Source of the DNA: Brachionus koreanus
Lineage: Eukaryota; Rotifera; Eurotatoria; Ploima; Brachionidae
Length of the DNA: 42,762 bases
Direction: 5' to 3'
NCBI GenBank assembly: GCA_016987375.1
Contig: PJRA01000412.1
Location: forward strand, 1-42,762
The notes under the pieces: model-generated
Seen by the model: only the letters and a program-made list of their open reading frames with translations
Database searches by the model: none
What the model was told of the DNA's origin: nothing
Translations under genes and position numbers: made by a program
In this document: piece after piece, positions 9,883 through 25,839 of the stretch
Position numbering within the stretch: the stretch's first letter is position 1
Layout: each line of letters begins with the position of its first letter

Positions 9883-10428
9883 CTAGCTGTCTTTGAAGCT
9901 GTGAAATAGTTCTTTTAAATCACCGATTAATTTCGAGTCTTGAGAATTTTCGGTGTACAAAGCCACGGATTTAATAGGAATTTTCCAGGACTTTTTTTCA
10001 AGTCGCTGTAAGTTTTTGTCTAGCTTGAACACTTTTCTTATAGCTGCTTCTGAAAGTTGAGGCTGAAAATTTAAGTGCCGCTGCAATTTTTTCGAGTACA
10101 ATTGTTGGTTGTACGATGCTGCTTTTAAAAGATAATTTATATAGGTGTCGTCGTCAATCGTCTTTAAAGCTTGTTTGAGATTGTGTGCATACTTTGTGAC
10201 GGCATTGGTAAAAACTGGCCTGTCATCCAGCAATAAGTTGTCGTCTTCAATTTGGCCAAGGGCTTCAAAATTTGCTGGAGACGCGTTTGAGCTCTTGATC
10301 AAAAAAACAAAAAGAAGAATTAATATCTCATAAGAGTTTGTTTTTGTTTTGAATTTGTTTGAGTATAAAAATGCAGAGCTTTTATTTGAAATTTTCCGTC
10401 TATCCAAAAACCACCAGACACCAAACAT
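9883..10428 (-). CDS. Unidentified protein with hydrophobic N-terminal segment
   Basis: The ATG at 10428 opens a 181-residue frame. About 32 basic/polar residues precede a strong hydrophobic segment (ILILLFVFLI) followed by KSSNASPANFEAL, which looks like a signal peptide with cleavage after Ala. The true start may therefore lie in an unseen upstream exon rather than at this ATG. The remainder is about 125 residues, charged and helix-prone (KYAHNLKQALKTI, KLDKNLQRLEKKSW), with no cysteine and no motif that I recognise. Base composition is clearly less AT-rich than the flanks, which supports real coding. It is convergent with the EF-hand gene. Function unknown. Confidence 0.6.
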   Translation of the reverse strand: MFGVWWFLDRRKISNKSSAFLYSNKFKTKTNSYEILILLFVFLIKSSNASPANFEALGQIEDDNLLLDDRPVFTNAVTKYAHNLKQALKTIDDDTYINYLLKAASYNQQLYSKKLQRHLNFQPQLSEAAIRKVFKLDKNLQRLEKKSWKIPIKSVALYTENSQDSKLIGDLKELFHSFKDS

Positions 10429-12970
10429 TTTGATGTGTAACACTTGGTTTATAATGCTGGCAAATATGTTTTTCTGTATTACTATAATTAATTTTAAAAA
10501 AATTGTTATCTTTTTTAATGACTTTTAAACCATTTTATTACTTGTATCTTAAAAAATTCAACCATTTTAAATATAAGAGTAATTTATATTTTTTATTTCA
10601 AATACTTATCTAGAATAATACTAAAAAAGTGGAAAATGAAAATGAATTTTAAAATAATTACTAATTTAAATTTACTATAATAGATAACTTGAAATTTTAT
10701 AAGATATCTAGATATAAAAATTCATTCAAAATTTTAACATTCAAGACCCAATTTGAATCAAAACAAAAAAATAGTGAAATAAATACAAAAAAGAAGCTCT
10801 TTAAATGAAGTATTGATATCCTTAAGTTTTGACACATATTTTCAATGCCGGAATACTAACTTATTAATGAATAATTTTACGTAAAAACTCTAATCACATC
10901 AATTTAGTTACGCAATATGGTATCACTAATTTTTGGTCCACGATCATTCATTTCTTATTTAAATTTTTTAGATTAGTTGTTCCAATAAACTTAAAAATAA
11001 AATATTAAATTATTTTCTTTATTCATTTATTTTTTTGAGTTCAATTATGAATAGTAAATTGTTTAAAGTTCATTGTTAAATTTAGAAAAAAATCTTTCGT
11101 TGATAAAATAAGTTAGGCTTAATTTTAATTTTCGTTGATAAGATTTTATTATAATTCTAAAGTTTTTTGTTCAAATTTTCTTAACTGCTTCTTAATTTCC
11201 ATGGCCATAAGCAAAAAACTAAATTAGAATTAAGTAAAAAAAAACACAAATTAAAACTCCAAAATAGCTGCAAAAATGATTTTCAAAAAAAAACATGTAA
11301 TTTAAATTTTATACATTTACTTTTTATTTAGATTGTAAACTTAATCAAATGAACTAAAATAAAACCTTTAGTTTTGGTCTACTGTTACATAACAATTTTG
11401 ATTGTTTTTTTATCATAAAAATTTAATAATTTGTCGAGTAATAATGATTTACTTAAATTTCTAATTTCTAACAATAGGACTTTTTATTCAACATCAAAAT
11501 AATTAATATTTTTTACCACCACTAAATATAAGATTTTTAATATATCTACTTTATTTAAAAATAATATTTACTTCTTAGCTAAATATTCTACAACCAATTA
11601 GCAAAAGCAAGCTCTACATTTTCATAATAGTTTAATAATATTTTAATTTTTCTAAAATTTGATCAATTATTAAAAGCCCAACTTCTTATCCAAAATAGCT
11701 ATTCGTATTTTTAAATATTATCACATTCTAATGGTGTTTGTCATAATTATATCTTGAATTTTTAAAATTTTTACATTTAGATATTTTTAACTAACAAGTT
11801 TGAAGCCATTAAAGACAAATTTATTAAAAAGAAAAATTTAGTTAATTAGACTTGCATTTGAATTAGAAGAGATTTTTAAATTTTTTTGAAAAAAAAATCA
11901 AATTATTAAGAAAAGATTAGAAATGTATTTTTTTCATGGTAAAATTAAATATTATTCATAGCTTTTAAATTCTATCGGTTTGTATTTAGACTTCAGCAGA
12001 TTATTTATATTAAAATAAGCTTTTGTCAAAGTTTAATTTAACAAAATTAAACTTAAATGCCGTCAATGCGTAGAGTAAATATAATTTATGTATTAAAATT
12101 TTAATTTGATTCTGAATCAGACATTGATTAAGATGGGCTAATTTTTTAGTAAATAAAAAAATTATAAATAACTTTTAGATAAATAGCATGGGCGAAACAA
12201 TTTTTTTATAAATGAAAAAAATCTAAAATATAATCTAATTTCTAAACAACAAAAAAATCACACTTTAATCGGATAATTAACTTAATTCTAAAATTGTCCA
12301 AATTACGCTAAGTTAAAAAATAACAATTTTATTAAATGCTAGTTAATGCACTAATAAAAAACGTTTTCGATTAAATTAAAAAAAAATTGAGTCTAAAAAT
12401 GAAAAAAAAAAAACAAAAAATTATTGTATTTAAAATGTTAAATTCTAAAAATTATCCCTTTAAGATTACTTAAAATCTCCCTTAGAAGCTAAATGATTAT
12501 TCTAATAGAAAAAAAGCGTCATTTGAAAACAAAAACTAAATGTACCAACAATTCTTTTTTTTTAATTATAAAATCGATAAAAAATTTGCCTAAATGTTGC
12601 CTGTCTTATATGCCCATTCAAAAAAATTTAACAACATTAACTCTTGAAAGAAATCATTATTAATTCTTATTAACTAACATTTCTTTTAATTCATTTTTGT
12701 CTTCAAATTTGAAAATTAAATTTGAAATAAAATTATGCTTAAATAAGATTATTAAGTTTAATTAAATATATAATATTTATATCAAAATAATTTTTTTGAT
12801 TAAAAAAATTCAGCAACAATTTGAATCAAAATTTATTCATTTAAACTTGAAAATTAAATTAAAACTGAATAAGAAAAGCAAATACAAATTTATTGATTAA
12901 AAATTAGATAAAATAATTGTATCATTAGTTTATACAAAAAAAAGAAGTGTAAATCGAATTGTATTAAAAC
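10429..12970. other. AT-rich non-coding stretch
   Basis: About 2.5 kb of very AT-rich DNA with dense stops in all frames. It holds the upstream region of the 9.9-10.4 kb gene and the downstream region of the FAK gene. I see no RNA gene, inverted repeat or transposon fragment that I can support. Confidence 0.5.
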
Positions 12971-17527
<4,557 letters not shown>

Positions 17528-18125
17528 TTTGTCTTTTTAAAGATTTGGTTAGGTGTAAATTTTGCTTTGAGATATTTTCAGTCAGTCGAAAATCATTTGA
17601 ATATTTTATTAATTTTTTTCAATGAAAAGACCCTTAAAAACAAAAAAATTGTTTAGAAAAGAATTTTTGAAAAGAAATAACAAAATTGTTAGAGCTATTT
17701 CTAGCAATTTGTAGGTTATAGGAAGTTGTTTGTGTGATTGAGAGGAAAGTGTTTTTGTGTTTTATTTTTTTTTTAAATAAACTTTAAAAATTATGATGAT
17801 TCAAACTATTATGCAAATTGAGAAAAAAATAATTTTTTTTTGAAAAAAAAGACAACTAGTATTCTTAATAATTTAGAACTGCTCAACTCTGCAAATTCTA
17901 AAGTAAGCATTTGATTATTGGATAAATTTAAAGGTGAAAAATAAATTGATTCGGATCAAATTAAATTATGAATTTGATAGATATTTTTGCCAAAATTCTA
18001 AAATTTTGTTAATTTGGAAATTTGGCTATTTTTTTAAATTTCATGTAGTTGTTAAATTAGAATTTTTTTATTTATATAATTCCTTTATTTTTAAATAAAA
18101 AAGCTTTTATTGATATTGTGACGAG
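17528..18125. promoter_or_regulatory. Shared upstream region of FAK (minus) and RAE1 (plus)
   Basis: The two start codons are head to head and 598 bp apart, so both promoters must lie in or near this AT-rich interval. No TATA box or other motif at a sensible distance could be singled out. The assignment rests on gene orientation only. Confidence 0.4.
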
Positions 18126-19145
18126 ATGTCAGGATTTGAAGTAGTGCAACCCCCTGAGGACAGCATAAGTTGTCTAAAGTTTAGCCCAGAGAGCATTCCA
18201 CAAACATTTTTGATCGGCACCTCTTGGGCCAATGACATTCGCTGCTGGGAGATCGAAGATAGTGGGAAATCAGTTCCCAAAGCAATCAAAACCCACGATG
18301 CACCTATTCTGAGTGCTTGCTGGAGTCAAGACGGAACTAAAGTTTTCACCGCATCATGTGACAAAACTGCCAAAATGTGGGATTTACAAGCCAACCAATT
18401 TGTTCAAATAGCGCAACATGATGCGCCGATAAAAACTATTCATCACATAGTTCGTCCCAATTATTCATGTGTGATGACGGGAAGTTGGGATAAAACATTA
18501 AAATTTTGGGATCTTAGATCACCCACTCCATTAGGAGTGATTCAATTACCAGAACGATGCTACTGTGCAGATGTAAATGGTCCAATGGCTATTGTTAGCG
18601 GTGCGAATCGATTCATAAAAGTATATAATCTAGACAATAAACCTCAAGAAGTTAAATCTATAGACAGTCCGCTAAAATATCAGCATAGATGTGTGAGCAT
18701 TTTTTTGGACAAGAACAAAAATCCAACTGGCTTTGCTCTTGGCTCGATTGAAGGCCGTGTCGCAATTCAGTATGTAGATACACCGAATCCAAAAGATAAT
18801 TTTACATTCAAGTGCCATCGCAGTCAACAAACAGGCACATCACAGCCTCAAGATATCTATGCCGTTAATGACATTGCATTTCATCCAATTTACATGACCT
18901 TAGCCACAGTTGGTAGCGATGGCAAATTTAGTTTTTGGGACAAAGACGCTCGAACAAAGCTAAAATCACCGGATTTGTCGGGAGATCAACCGATCACTTG
19001 TTGCGCTGTTGATGCTCGAGGTAAAATATTCGCTTATGCATTAAGCTATGATTGGCACAAAGGCCATGAATTTAATAATCCAAATAAGAAAAATCAAATT
19101 TATTTATTTGATTGTGCGGAGTTAAAGCCAAAAAATAGAACATAA
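18126..19145 (+). CDS. RAE1: mRNA export factor RAE1 (WD40)
   Basis: Intronless 339-residue WD40 beta-propeller protein. RAE1 binds NUP98 through the GLEBS motif at nuclear pores, helps mRNA export and has a role in spindle assembly. Highly conserved blocks are visible in order: [126 protein letters not shown] and a C-terminal [10 protein letters not shown]. The length is slightly below the human protein (368) because the N-terminal extension is shorter. The ATG at 18126 is immediately followed by conserved sequence, which supports this start. A possible polyadenylation signal (AATAAA) lies near 19219. Confidence 0.97.
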   Translation: MSGFEVVQPPEDSISCLKFSPESIPQTFLIGTSWANDIRCWEIEDSGKSVPKAIKTHDAPILSACWSQDGTKVFTASCDKTAKMWDLQANQFVQIAQHDAPIKTIHHIVRPNYSCVMTGSWDKTLKFWDLRSPTPLGVIQLPERCYCADVNGPMAIVSGANRFIKVYNLDNKPQEVKSIDSPLKYQHRCVSIFLDKNKNPTGFALGSIEGRVAIQYVDTPNPKDNFTFKCHRSQQTGTSQPQDIYAVNDIAFHPIYMTLATVGSDGKFSFWDKDARTKLKSPDLSGDQPITCCAVDARGKIFAYALSYDWHKGHEFNNPNKKNQIYLFDCAELKPKNRT

Positions 19146-21025
19146 ATAATTTAGAATTGATGAACAATTTACCTTTATTAGTTAACTATAAATTTCGAAT
19201 AATTTTTTTTTTGTAATTAAATAAAATACTATAAATAGATTTAATTTTGAATTTTTATTTTAATTTGCCTATAAACAGGCTCTCTTAAAATAGGGCTTTA
19301 AATTTTTTATGTTTGAACAAAACCATATTTTTTTGACCAGGATCTTTCTCAAGCCAAAATTGAATTCATTAAAGAAAAAAAACAATTTATTAATTTAAAA
19401 ATAAATTGCAAGACAAATTCAATGCGTCGTAATATTTTTTTAATTAATAAATTATTTTTATCTGTATATAAGAAAAAAAATTATTTTAATTTTTTAAATT
19501 TAACAAGTTGGGAAATTCAATAGATTTTTTAAAAATGGAAATTTTAACAGATATTTCCTAATTATTGATTTAGACAAGATTTTAATTCAGAATTTTTATT
19601 TCTAAAGAAAAAAAAATAATTTTTTTATAATAAGAAATTTATATTTAAGTAATGAAATGATTTTTATAGAAAGAAACATTAAATTTATTAGTTTTTATTG
19701 ATTTTACAAATTTATACTTCATAGGGTTAAGCCAAGATCGATTATTTTTACCATTACACTTTATTTCTTTATTTCTTTCTCAGTATAACTTTTTTCTTAG
19801 CTGGTTTAAAACGGTTACTTTTATTATGTTGATGCTGTCTGTAACAAGAATCATTTTTCACCATTTCTTTGATGAATTCTTTTCTACTTCAATTGGTAAA
19901 ACAATAATAACAAAAAATAATAAAAAACAAGCTACTGGAAAGAGGCTTGTGAAGACATCTTAGCTATCTAGATGTACTCTATCTTCAAAATATATATGTA
20001 CAAGGAGTTTTACTTTAACGTTGGAAGATGAAGATGCCTTAACTCTGACACTTAACATGGCAGCATCAAATTTTACTTTAATTGTTTAACTGTTGAATCA
20101 AATAATTATTTTTATTTCAATCAGAAATTCTTGAAAAAATCACATTCCGTTAGAAATAAGTACCTCGCTTGAACTAAATAATAATAAGTAATCATAAAAA
20201 AATAAAAAATTTTTTTTGAACCAAACTTTCTGTTGTTTCTGTTAAGTTTTTTAATCAGGATAAGTTTTTGAGTGCACATATTGCAGGGAAATATGGTTTT
20301 TTTTTTTAAAGAATCATGCACCAAAGCTTACCCCTTTTTTAAAAAACAAAAAACATTATTCAATCTTATTTCACGTATTTTTTCCTTGATCATATTTTTT
20401 GTTCTAACAATTTTGTTAAAAATTTCTATTGTCCATGTCAAAGAGCAGTTTTATAACAAATTACTGTTGTATTATAATAATTATTAAAAATTAAAAGTCT
20501 CTATTAACATAAGATTTTATAAGTAGTAGTATAAATGATGTGGGGGACAAGTAGTGGCTGACTTAGAACCCAAGTTAAACAACCTGTGACCAATTACTTA
20601 TCTAAACTATTGTAATATACTTATATAAAGAATTTTTTTAATCTGCAAAAGCTTTTTTTAAAAAAAAGATATTCTCAAAATTTAAATCGTATTTTTTTAT
20701 CAGAAACAAATTTAATAAACTCAAATGAACTAGTTAATTTAAGGCTAAGTTTTGACAAAATGTACAAACTTAAGCTTAAATTAACAAATAAATTAATAAT
20801 AATAAAAATCATATTTGTTTAATCTAGGCCATTTAAAGACTTTAAATGTTAAATTAAAACATTAATTAATTTTAGAAATAAATCAGATTATTATATTTAT
20901 TGAAAAGATTTAAATTTATTCTAAAGATACTTTCATCTACCTTTTGCAGAAGTTTAGGAATTAAGTTATCAATTATTTTGTAGAATTCTAATTATTAAAT
21001 TTTTATTTTAAATAAAAATTTTAGA
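19146..21025. other. Intergenic region between RAE1 and VPS36
   Basis: Apart from the possible small gene at 19769-19958, this 1.9 kb is AT-rich and shows no supported feature. The overlapping frames at 20121-20324 and 20272-20487 are homopolymer-driven (Phe/Lys/Ile-rich) and are not accepted as genes. Confidence 0.5.
19769..19958 (-). CDS. Possible small two-exon gene for a 46-residue basic protein
   Basis: An ATG at 19958 starts a 23 nt exon (19936-19958). A 49 bp GT-AG intron (19887-19935) joins it in phase to an exon at 19769-19886 that ends in TAA. The predicted peptide is strongly basic (KSNRFKPAKKKVILRKK at the C-terminus), with a helix-prone start (KEFIKEMVKN). The intron size matches the confirmed introns in this window and the exon is richer in G and C than its surroundings. 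I recognise no family, and it could be the 3' part of a longer gene. Chance occurrence is not excluded. Confidence 0.3.
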
Positions 21026-22228
21026 ATGAACTGCGTCAAGTGGTCAACTGGTCAGCTATGTACAAACGAAGAAGACATTTACCAGCAAGGTGAAGTGACA
21101 ATTTATAATTTAGAAGAACAAACAGGATTTCAAAAGGGTCGTCTGCAAATAACGAGTCATCGACTTTTGTGGTTCGACCAAAATGACAGATATTGTGTTT
21201 TAGAGATTAGTTTATGTCAAATAAAAAATCTAGAATTATTGCAAGTTCAAAATAGACCACAAAACTCAAGACTTAAGAAGCAACTTTTTCCCAGGATAAA
21301 ACTTCTCCTTGAAAAACCAGGCGATTTAAATAGATTAGTTGATGACATGTCCTCATATGCCGAATCGTTTGTCTATTTAGAATTTGAATATGGAGGACAT
21401 AATGAATTTTTTCAAGTATTAAATAATCAAATGAGTCGAAAAAAATGGGAAATTGTTTCGGATCAAAATATGCTCAATTCAAAAATTCAGAATATTGGGG
21501 TTAGTGGCATTCAGCGTCAAATTCAGGACAGATTAAACCAGCAAGATCAACAAATAAATGAGTCGTTCAAAGACTTGAGAAGGCTGATGAATCAGGCCAA
21601 AGAAATGGTAAATTTATCAAACGTGCTAATAAGCAAAGTAAATAAATCAGCACTGAATTGTAGTGAAAGTGAAGAGACGGAAGATATTAAGAAATTAAAA
21701 AGCTATTTCTTAAATATGGGATTGATTGATAATCCAGTAACAAAAGAATCCAGCGGATCCAAATATCACAAATCTTTGGCTATCGAGATCTATACTAATT
21801 TTAAAAAAGTTATTAGTGAAAGTGGAGGCATAATGACTTTAGCCGACCTTTTTTGTAGATTGAATCGAGCCAGAGGAATAGCTGGTCTCATTTCGGCTGA
21901 AGATTTATTGATTGCGTGCAAAGAACTCAATAAACTTAACTATGATTTGAAGTACTCTGTTTACAAAGATTTAAATTTGCATGTGCTTGAAATAAATAAT
22001 AGCCAACTAAATGAAAACAATATGAAAAAAGTAGGAAATTATATAGATAAAAATGAATTTTTAACTCCATATGCTTTGAGCAAATTGATGAATTGCAGCT
22101 TAATTGTGGCAAAAAAGCTACTATTAGATGGTGAAAAAATCGGAAAACTTTGCCGCGATGAGACCAATATTGATTTGAGATTCTATAAAAATTTATTTCT
22201 TAATAATTTAGATAAATTGCGCGTGTGA
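21026..22228 (+). CDS. VPS36: ESCRT-II subunit VPS36
   Basis: Intronless frame of 400 residues (human VPS36 has 386). VPS36 is the ESCRT-II subunit that binds phosphoinositide and ubiquitin through its N-terminal GLUE domain and joins VPS22 and VPS25 to sort ubiquitinated cargo into multivesicular endosomes. The GLUE domain covers about residues 1-150 (KGRLQITSHRLLWFDQND, then FVYLEFEYGGHNEFFQVL). A helical hairpin follows (GVSGIQRQIQDRL, DLRRLMNQAKEMVNLS). The tandem winged-helix part starts at about residue 225 (YFLNMGLIDNPVTKESSGS, GIMTLADLFCRLNRARG, LISAEDLLIACKELNKL) and ends with GKLCRDETNIDLRFYKNLF. The start Met aligns with the family start just before the conserved W-TG (KWSTGQL). 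Confidence 0.97.
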   Translation: MNCVKWSTGQLCTNEEDIYQQGEVTIYNLEEQTGFQKGRLQITSHRLLWFDQNDRYCVLEISLCQIKNLELLQVQNRPQNSRLKKQLFPRIKLLLEKPGDLNRLVDDMSSYAESFVYLEFEYGGHNEFFQVLNNQMSRKKWEIVSDQNMLNSKIQNIGVSGIQRQIQDRLNQQDQQINESFKDLRRLMNQAKEMVNLSNVLISKVNKSALNCSESEETEDIKKLKSYFLNMGLIDNPVTKESSGSKYHKSLAIEIYTNFKKVISESGGIMTLADLFCRLNRARGIAGLISAEDLLIACKELNKLNYDLKYSVYKDLNLHVLEINNSQLNENNMKKVGNYIDKNEFLTPYALSKLMNCSLIVAKKLLLDGEKIGKLCRDETNIDLRFYKNLFLNNLDKLRV

Positions 22229-22623
22229 AGTTAATTTTTATAAAATTAATTTGTATTTTATCAATTAATAATTGCTTTAAGATAATAAACGAATAAAAAA
22301 TTCTAATCATTTTTTAAAACCTTCAAAATTCATGATCAAATTTAATACGAGATTAAAGTAAAATAGAATCAATCTTGATAATAACTTGGTTAAACAATTA
22401 ACAGATGTAAAATATCATTTGATTTTTTCATAATTTTAAGTTTTGAAAAAAACTAATAACTTAATTTAAGTTCAACACTAGAAAGCCCTCCGTTCAAATA
22501 AATTTAAAGCTAAAATAAAGCTTCTTAGCTATTCGGATTAACAGGATGATAAGTAGAGTATAAAATCTTAAGATATATCTGGTTAATATTAAAATTACTT
22601 GTTTGACAACTCAAAGATAATAT

Positions 22624-22690
22624 TATTTATTTATTTAAAATATAGTTCGGCAGAGCCTTGGCCGGTTGGAATGGAAACTTAGTCCTTCTT
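22624..22690 (-). repeat. Short non-LTR-tail-like repeat, family shared with 41404-41480
   Basis: Read on the minus strand it gives GACTAAGTTTCCATTCCAAC, then GGCCAAGGCTCTGCC and a TAAA/AATA-rich tail. The copy at 41404-41480 reads GACTAAGCTCCATTCCAAAC with its own AT-repeat tail. The arrangement of a GC-richer short end before a microsatellite is like the 3' termini of the non-LTR elements in this window. Confidence 0.45.
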
Positions 22691-23149
22691 TCAGCCACAT
22701 GAAGAATATTTTTGAAAAATAAAATATAATTGAAACAAAATCTTAAATTAGATTTAAGTTACATATTAAAAATTTAAGAGTGAATTTGTTAAAAAGGAGA
22801 AAAACTATTTGAGTAAATAAACATAAAATTTTTGAAAGTCATTATGAAAAAATTTAAGTTAAAAATAATTTTAAACTTGTTTAGTTAAAATTACAATAAT
22901 ATTAAGTATATTGATATATAAAGGTATTATTATCTTCTAAAAATATAAATATTAAAAATGAGAAATAAGTAAACATGTTTGAGAAGACAAAAATTTTATT
23001 TTATTTGTTGATTAAAACTTTGAAAATAATTAGATTTTTGTCTTAAAAGAAAAAATTTCGTTGACTATTGAATGTTTTCAGCTAGAAAAAGAATAAAGTG
23101 AAAGTAAAAGCTTGTTATATACTTTTGAAATGTTAAGCATAATTATTAA

Positions 23150-23190
23150 ATTTATTTATTTATTCATTCAGAAAAGATTACGCCAGATTT
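23150..23190 (-). repeat. Hairpin next to an AATA-repeat tail
   Basis: On the minus strand a perfect 5 bp stem (CGCCA, loop AATC, TGGCG) is followed closely by TGAATGAATAAATAAATAAA. This matches the hairpin-then-microsatellite layout of the retrotransposon 3' end at 4501-4548, and is probably a very short 5'-truncated insertion. Confidence 0.4.
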
Positions 23191-24545
23191 GGCGATGAAA
23201 ATTATAAAAAAATAAATTAAAATATTAAATTATAAGAAGACAATATTTTTTACTCATACCATTTAATTTACATGTTTATAAAAAAAAAAAATTACATAAT
23301 TTCTATTATACTTAATTATTATTTAAAAGCTTTTTTTTTTGTTTTTTTTTGAAATTAATAATTATTAAATTATTGTCTTGTTACTGCGTTAATTAATTAA
23401 ACTGTATCTTCAAACATCTGCAAAAAAAATGTTTAGTTTTGCACCTTTCAATAATAAAAGCTACCGCTGACAATCTAAAGTAAGCAATAAAATATAAAAA
23501 TTTCTTCAATCAAAAATATTAATAACTTTTTGATTTAATTATTAGTATAGGTTCCTGAAAAAAATAAATTTAAAAAACACGTTACATGTTTACGTTCTTA
23601 GATGAAACGCTTCTTGTCTTATCTTATAAAATTTAAATGTCTTTATTGGTACAAGAAATTATTCTCATAAATATTAAAAGGCGAATATTCCAATCTAAAA
23701 AAGACTCATTAGAATTAAATACAAGGAAAAAAAATTGACATTAAACAAAAATTGTCTAAATTAGAATTTCTCTATTTTGAAAATTTATCAAATTATAGAG
23801 ATTTTTTAACGAATCTTTAAAGAAACTACAAAAATTCTAAAATTTTTTTGACTCGACCGAGGGTTTTTTTTCAACAATTTTTAGTAGAATTTTGATTTTA
23901 ATTCTTAAAAAAATTTAATCAATTATCGGAAAAAATGTCAAATATACATAATTAAATTTAAAATTTTAATTAATAATTAGCTGGGCTTTCTAGTGTTAAC
24001 GAAAAGCTCTAATATTTAACAACTATCAATCTAATATTTGCATTTTTGCATGAACATTAAGCATTTTTAATTGGTGTAAATTAAAATTTCATAAAAATAA
24101 GGAAAACATATATTCTTAATTTTTTAAAGAAAAAATGGTATAAATTTCTTAATTTTTTATAGCTTATTCCTAAAAAAACATAAAAAAATCAACAACTATT
24201 TGCATCAAATTTAAAGCACATACGCAAAAATAAAGTTTACTTTTTTTTCAAAACTTAAAATTATGAAGATACCTGAAAGATTATGAAAATAAGAGAAAAA
24301 ATATGAAAGTTCATTTTTTTCTCTTTAAATAAAAGAACTTTATTTGTATTAAAGATATTTATTTTGATCATAAATAGCCCAATAATTTGTTTATTATTAC
24401 TAATTCCGTGTATCTCCTTAATTATTTTTATTAAAAAAAAGATTAATGGACAGTATATAAAAGTTTTTTATTCAAAATTAAAAAAAATCTATTTATGTCT
24501 CAAATCTTTATAGAATTGCATAAATTTTCACTATTAAGAATATAT

Positions 24546-24928
24546 TTAACGACAATAACAAGTTCCACCAGAGCAAGAGCCATTTTTCGAATATCTGCAT
24601 CTGCAATGAAAGTCACATAAGCCGGTACTGATTTGACATGTTAATTTTTGCTCAGGTTCTCCTTGAACGACTGGAAAATTTATTAGATCTGATCGGCTAG
24701 CAGTGCACAAATCGTTGGCGCATGATCCACAACTTGCAGCAATTCCTGTAACGCATCCAACACAAGCCACAAAACCCCCACACCCACTTGCAGCACATGA
24801 AGTTACAGCACTTACACAAGCAAGACAGCTCAATTGTCTTTTTTGTAAATTTTTGGCAATGATTTGATTTGATTTGATTTGTTGGAGAGCAAACCAATAA
24901 ATAAAATTAAAACCAAGCTTTTATTCAT
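24546..24928 (-). CDS. Cysteine-rich protein with C-terminal defensin-like (CS-alpha-beta) domain; signal peptide out of frame
   Basis: The cysteine frame occupies 24833 down to 24546. Its first half is dominated by cysteine with Ala/Gly (CGGFVACVGCVTGIAASCGS). Its last 30 residues have spacing C-x6-C-x3-C-x9-C-x4-C-x-C, the arthropod/mollusc-type defensin pattern, with the GSC gamma-core and one extra cysteine. Such domains are usually secreted antimicrobial peptides. No ATG precedes the cysteine block in its own frame. An ATG at 24928 opens a good signal peptide (MNKSLVLILFIGLL) in another frame that ends at a TGA at about 24832. No GT-AG intron in this stretch has the length needed to join the two frames. 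The break lies beside a GATTT tandem repeat. It may be an allele, a pseudogene or an assembly error. Antimicrobial role is inferred. Confidence 0.65.
24861..24880. repeat. GATTT tandem repeat, four units, at the frame break
   Basis: Four perfect copies of the pentanucleotide GATTT lie between the predicted signal peptide and the cysteine-rich part of the defensin-like gene. The unit length is not a multiple of three, so copy-number changes alter the reading frame. The two frames differ by the amount that one 5 bp unit would change. Confidence 0.85.
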
Positions 24929-25435
24929 TTTAAAAAATGTTTATTTAAATGCTTTGATTTAAATTTATAATGTTGGATTGCTCAACGTTGAGAAGAGATA
25001 TCTAGTTTTTTTATAAAGCGTCATATGGATAATATTATCTTTGGTCATCAAATAATCATTAGCATTTATACAAATTCGTTATATTTTAGATTTTCCAAAG
25101 ATAAAAATCACTCCTAAATAAAACTTTTTTTTTGTTGCGATCCTAAAAATAGAAAAATAGCTTGTTCAATAAATTAAAGTGAAATTTAAAAAAAATTAAA
25201 ATATTTATTCATTCTCACAATTCAAAAATTTGAAATTTTTAACAAATTTTTTAAGACCATGTAATTTTTTAAATGATAAATTAACGCTAGATAATCAAAT
25301 TACGTAATGCTTTTACGTAATTTTAATTATTATATATTTAGCTTAACAACATGATAAAGATATTGTTTCAAGCATGGAAATTATATACTTGGAATAAACG
25401 TTAGGGAAATGTCATTTAATAGACCATTTAAGGAA
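24929..25435. other. AT-rich upstream region of the defensin-like gene
   Basis: No coding frame. It contains scattered ACGTAA words (about 25300-25320) resembling the core of the interspersed repeat at 172-345, but the similarity is too short to call a copy. Confidence 0.4.
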
Positions 25436-25439
25436 AATG

Positions 25440-25800
25440 GAGTTATTATTTAAATACATGGTAGTAAAAGATAAAAGGATAACTAGAAAAAGTAAAACGT
25501 ATAGCAACAAAGCTGATTCCAGACTTCTTCAGTATGAAGAAAGATTGAGTAGAATTAAACTAACGTAACTTAAAGAAGAGGCAATTTAATCTAAATTTTT
25601 TATATTATTATTGATCTAGAAACTTGACGTTGGTAAGTGTAATCAGATATATTGCAAGAAATTATCAAAGGTCGAATCAATCCCTATTCGACTTTATTTA
25701 TGCAAATAGGGTTGAAAAGACTGAAATCATTGACCAAAGAACTGCTATAACCATGTGGGTCAGTGCCTTCGAGTCGCATAATTTTCACTTCTAGTGCTGC
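25440..25800 (+). pseudogene. Decayed C-terminal reverse transcriptase fragment of a non-LTR retrotransposon
   Basis: Broken frames read YEERLSRIKLT (about 25538-25570), equivalent to YAERLNKMDLTNLQ in the intact ORF2 of this window, preceded by a piece like KVKRIATKLIPDF in another frame. Downstream pieces are consistent with the rest of the ORF2 C-terminus. Several stops and shifts make it non-functional. Confidence 0.55.
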
Positions 25801-25839
25801 TCATACTGGGTTGGGGTTAAAATAACTATAAATTAATTC

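Larger units (their letters stand above)
22229..24545. other. AT-rich intergenic region with small repeat tails
   Basis: About 2.3 kb between VPS36 and the defensin-like gene, convergent at its ends. It holds two short retrotransposon-tail-like repeats (22624-22690 and 23150-23190) and several homopolymer runs. No coding frame is supported. Confidence 0.5.

Noticed and set aside
20121..20487. Overlapping frames on both strands
   Set aside because: Phe/Lys/Ile-rich translations of homopolymer runs without motif or conserved start.
24697..24897. Third-frame cysteine-containing ORF overlapping the defensin-like gene
   Set aside because: It lacks a signal peptide and defensin spacing; the other two frames explain the region better.
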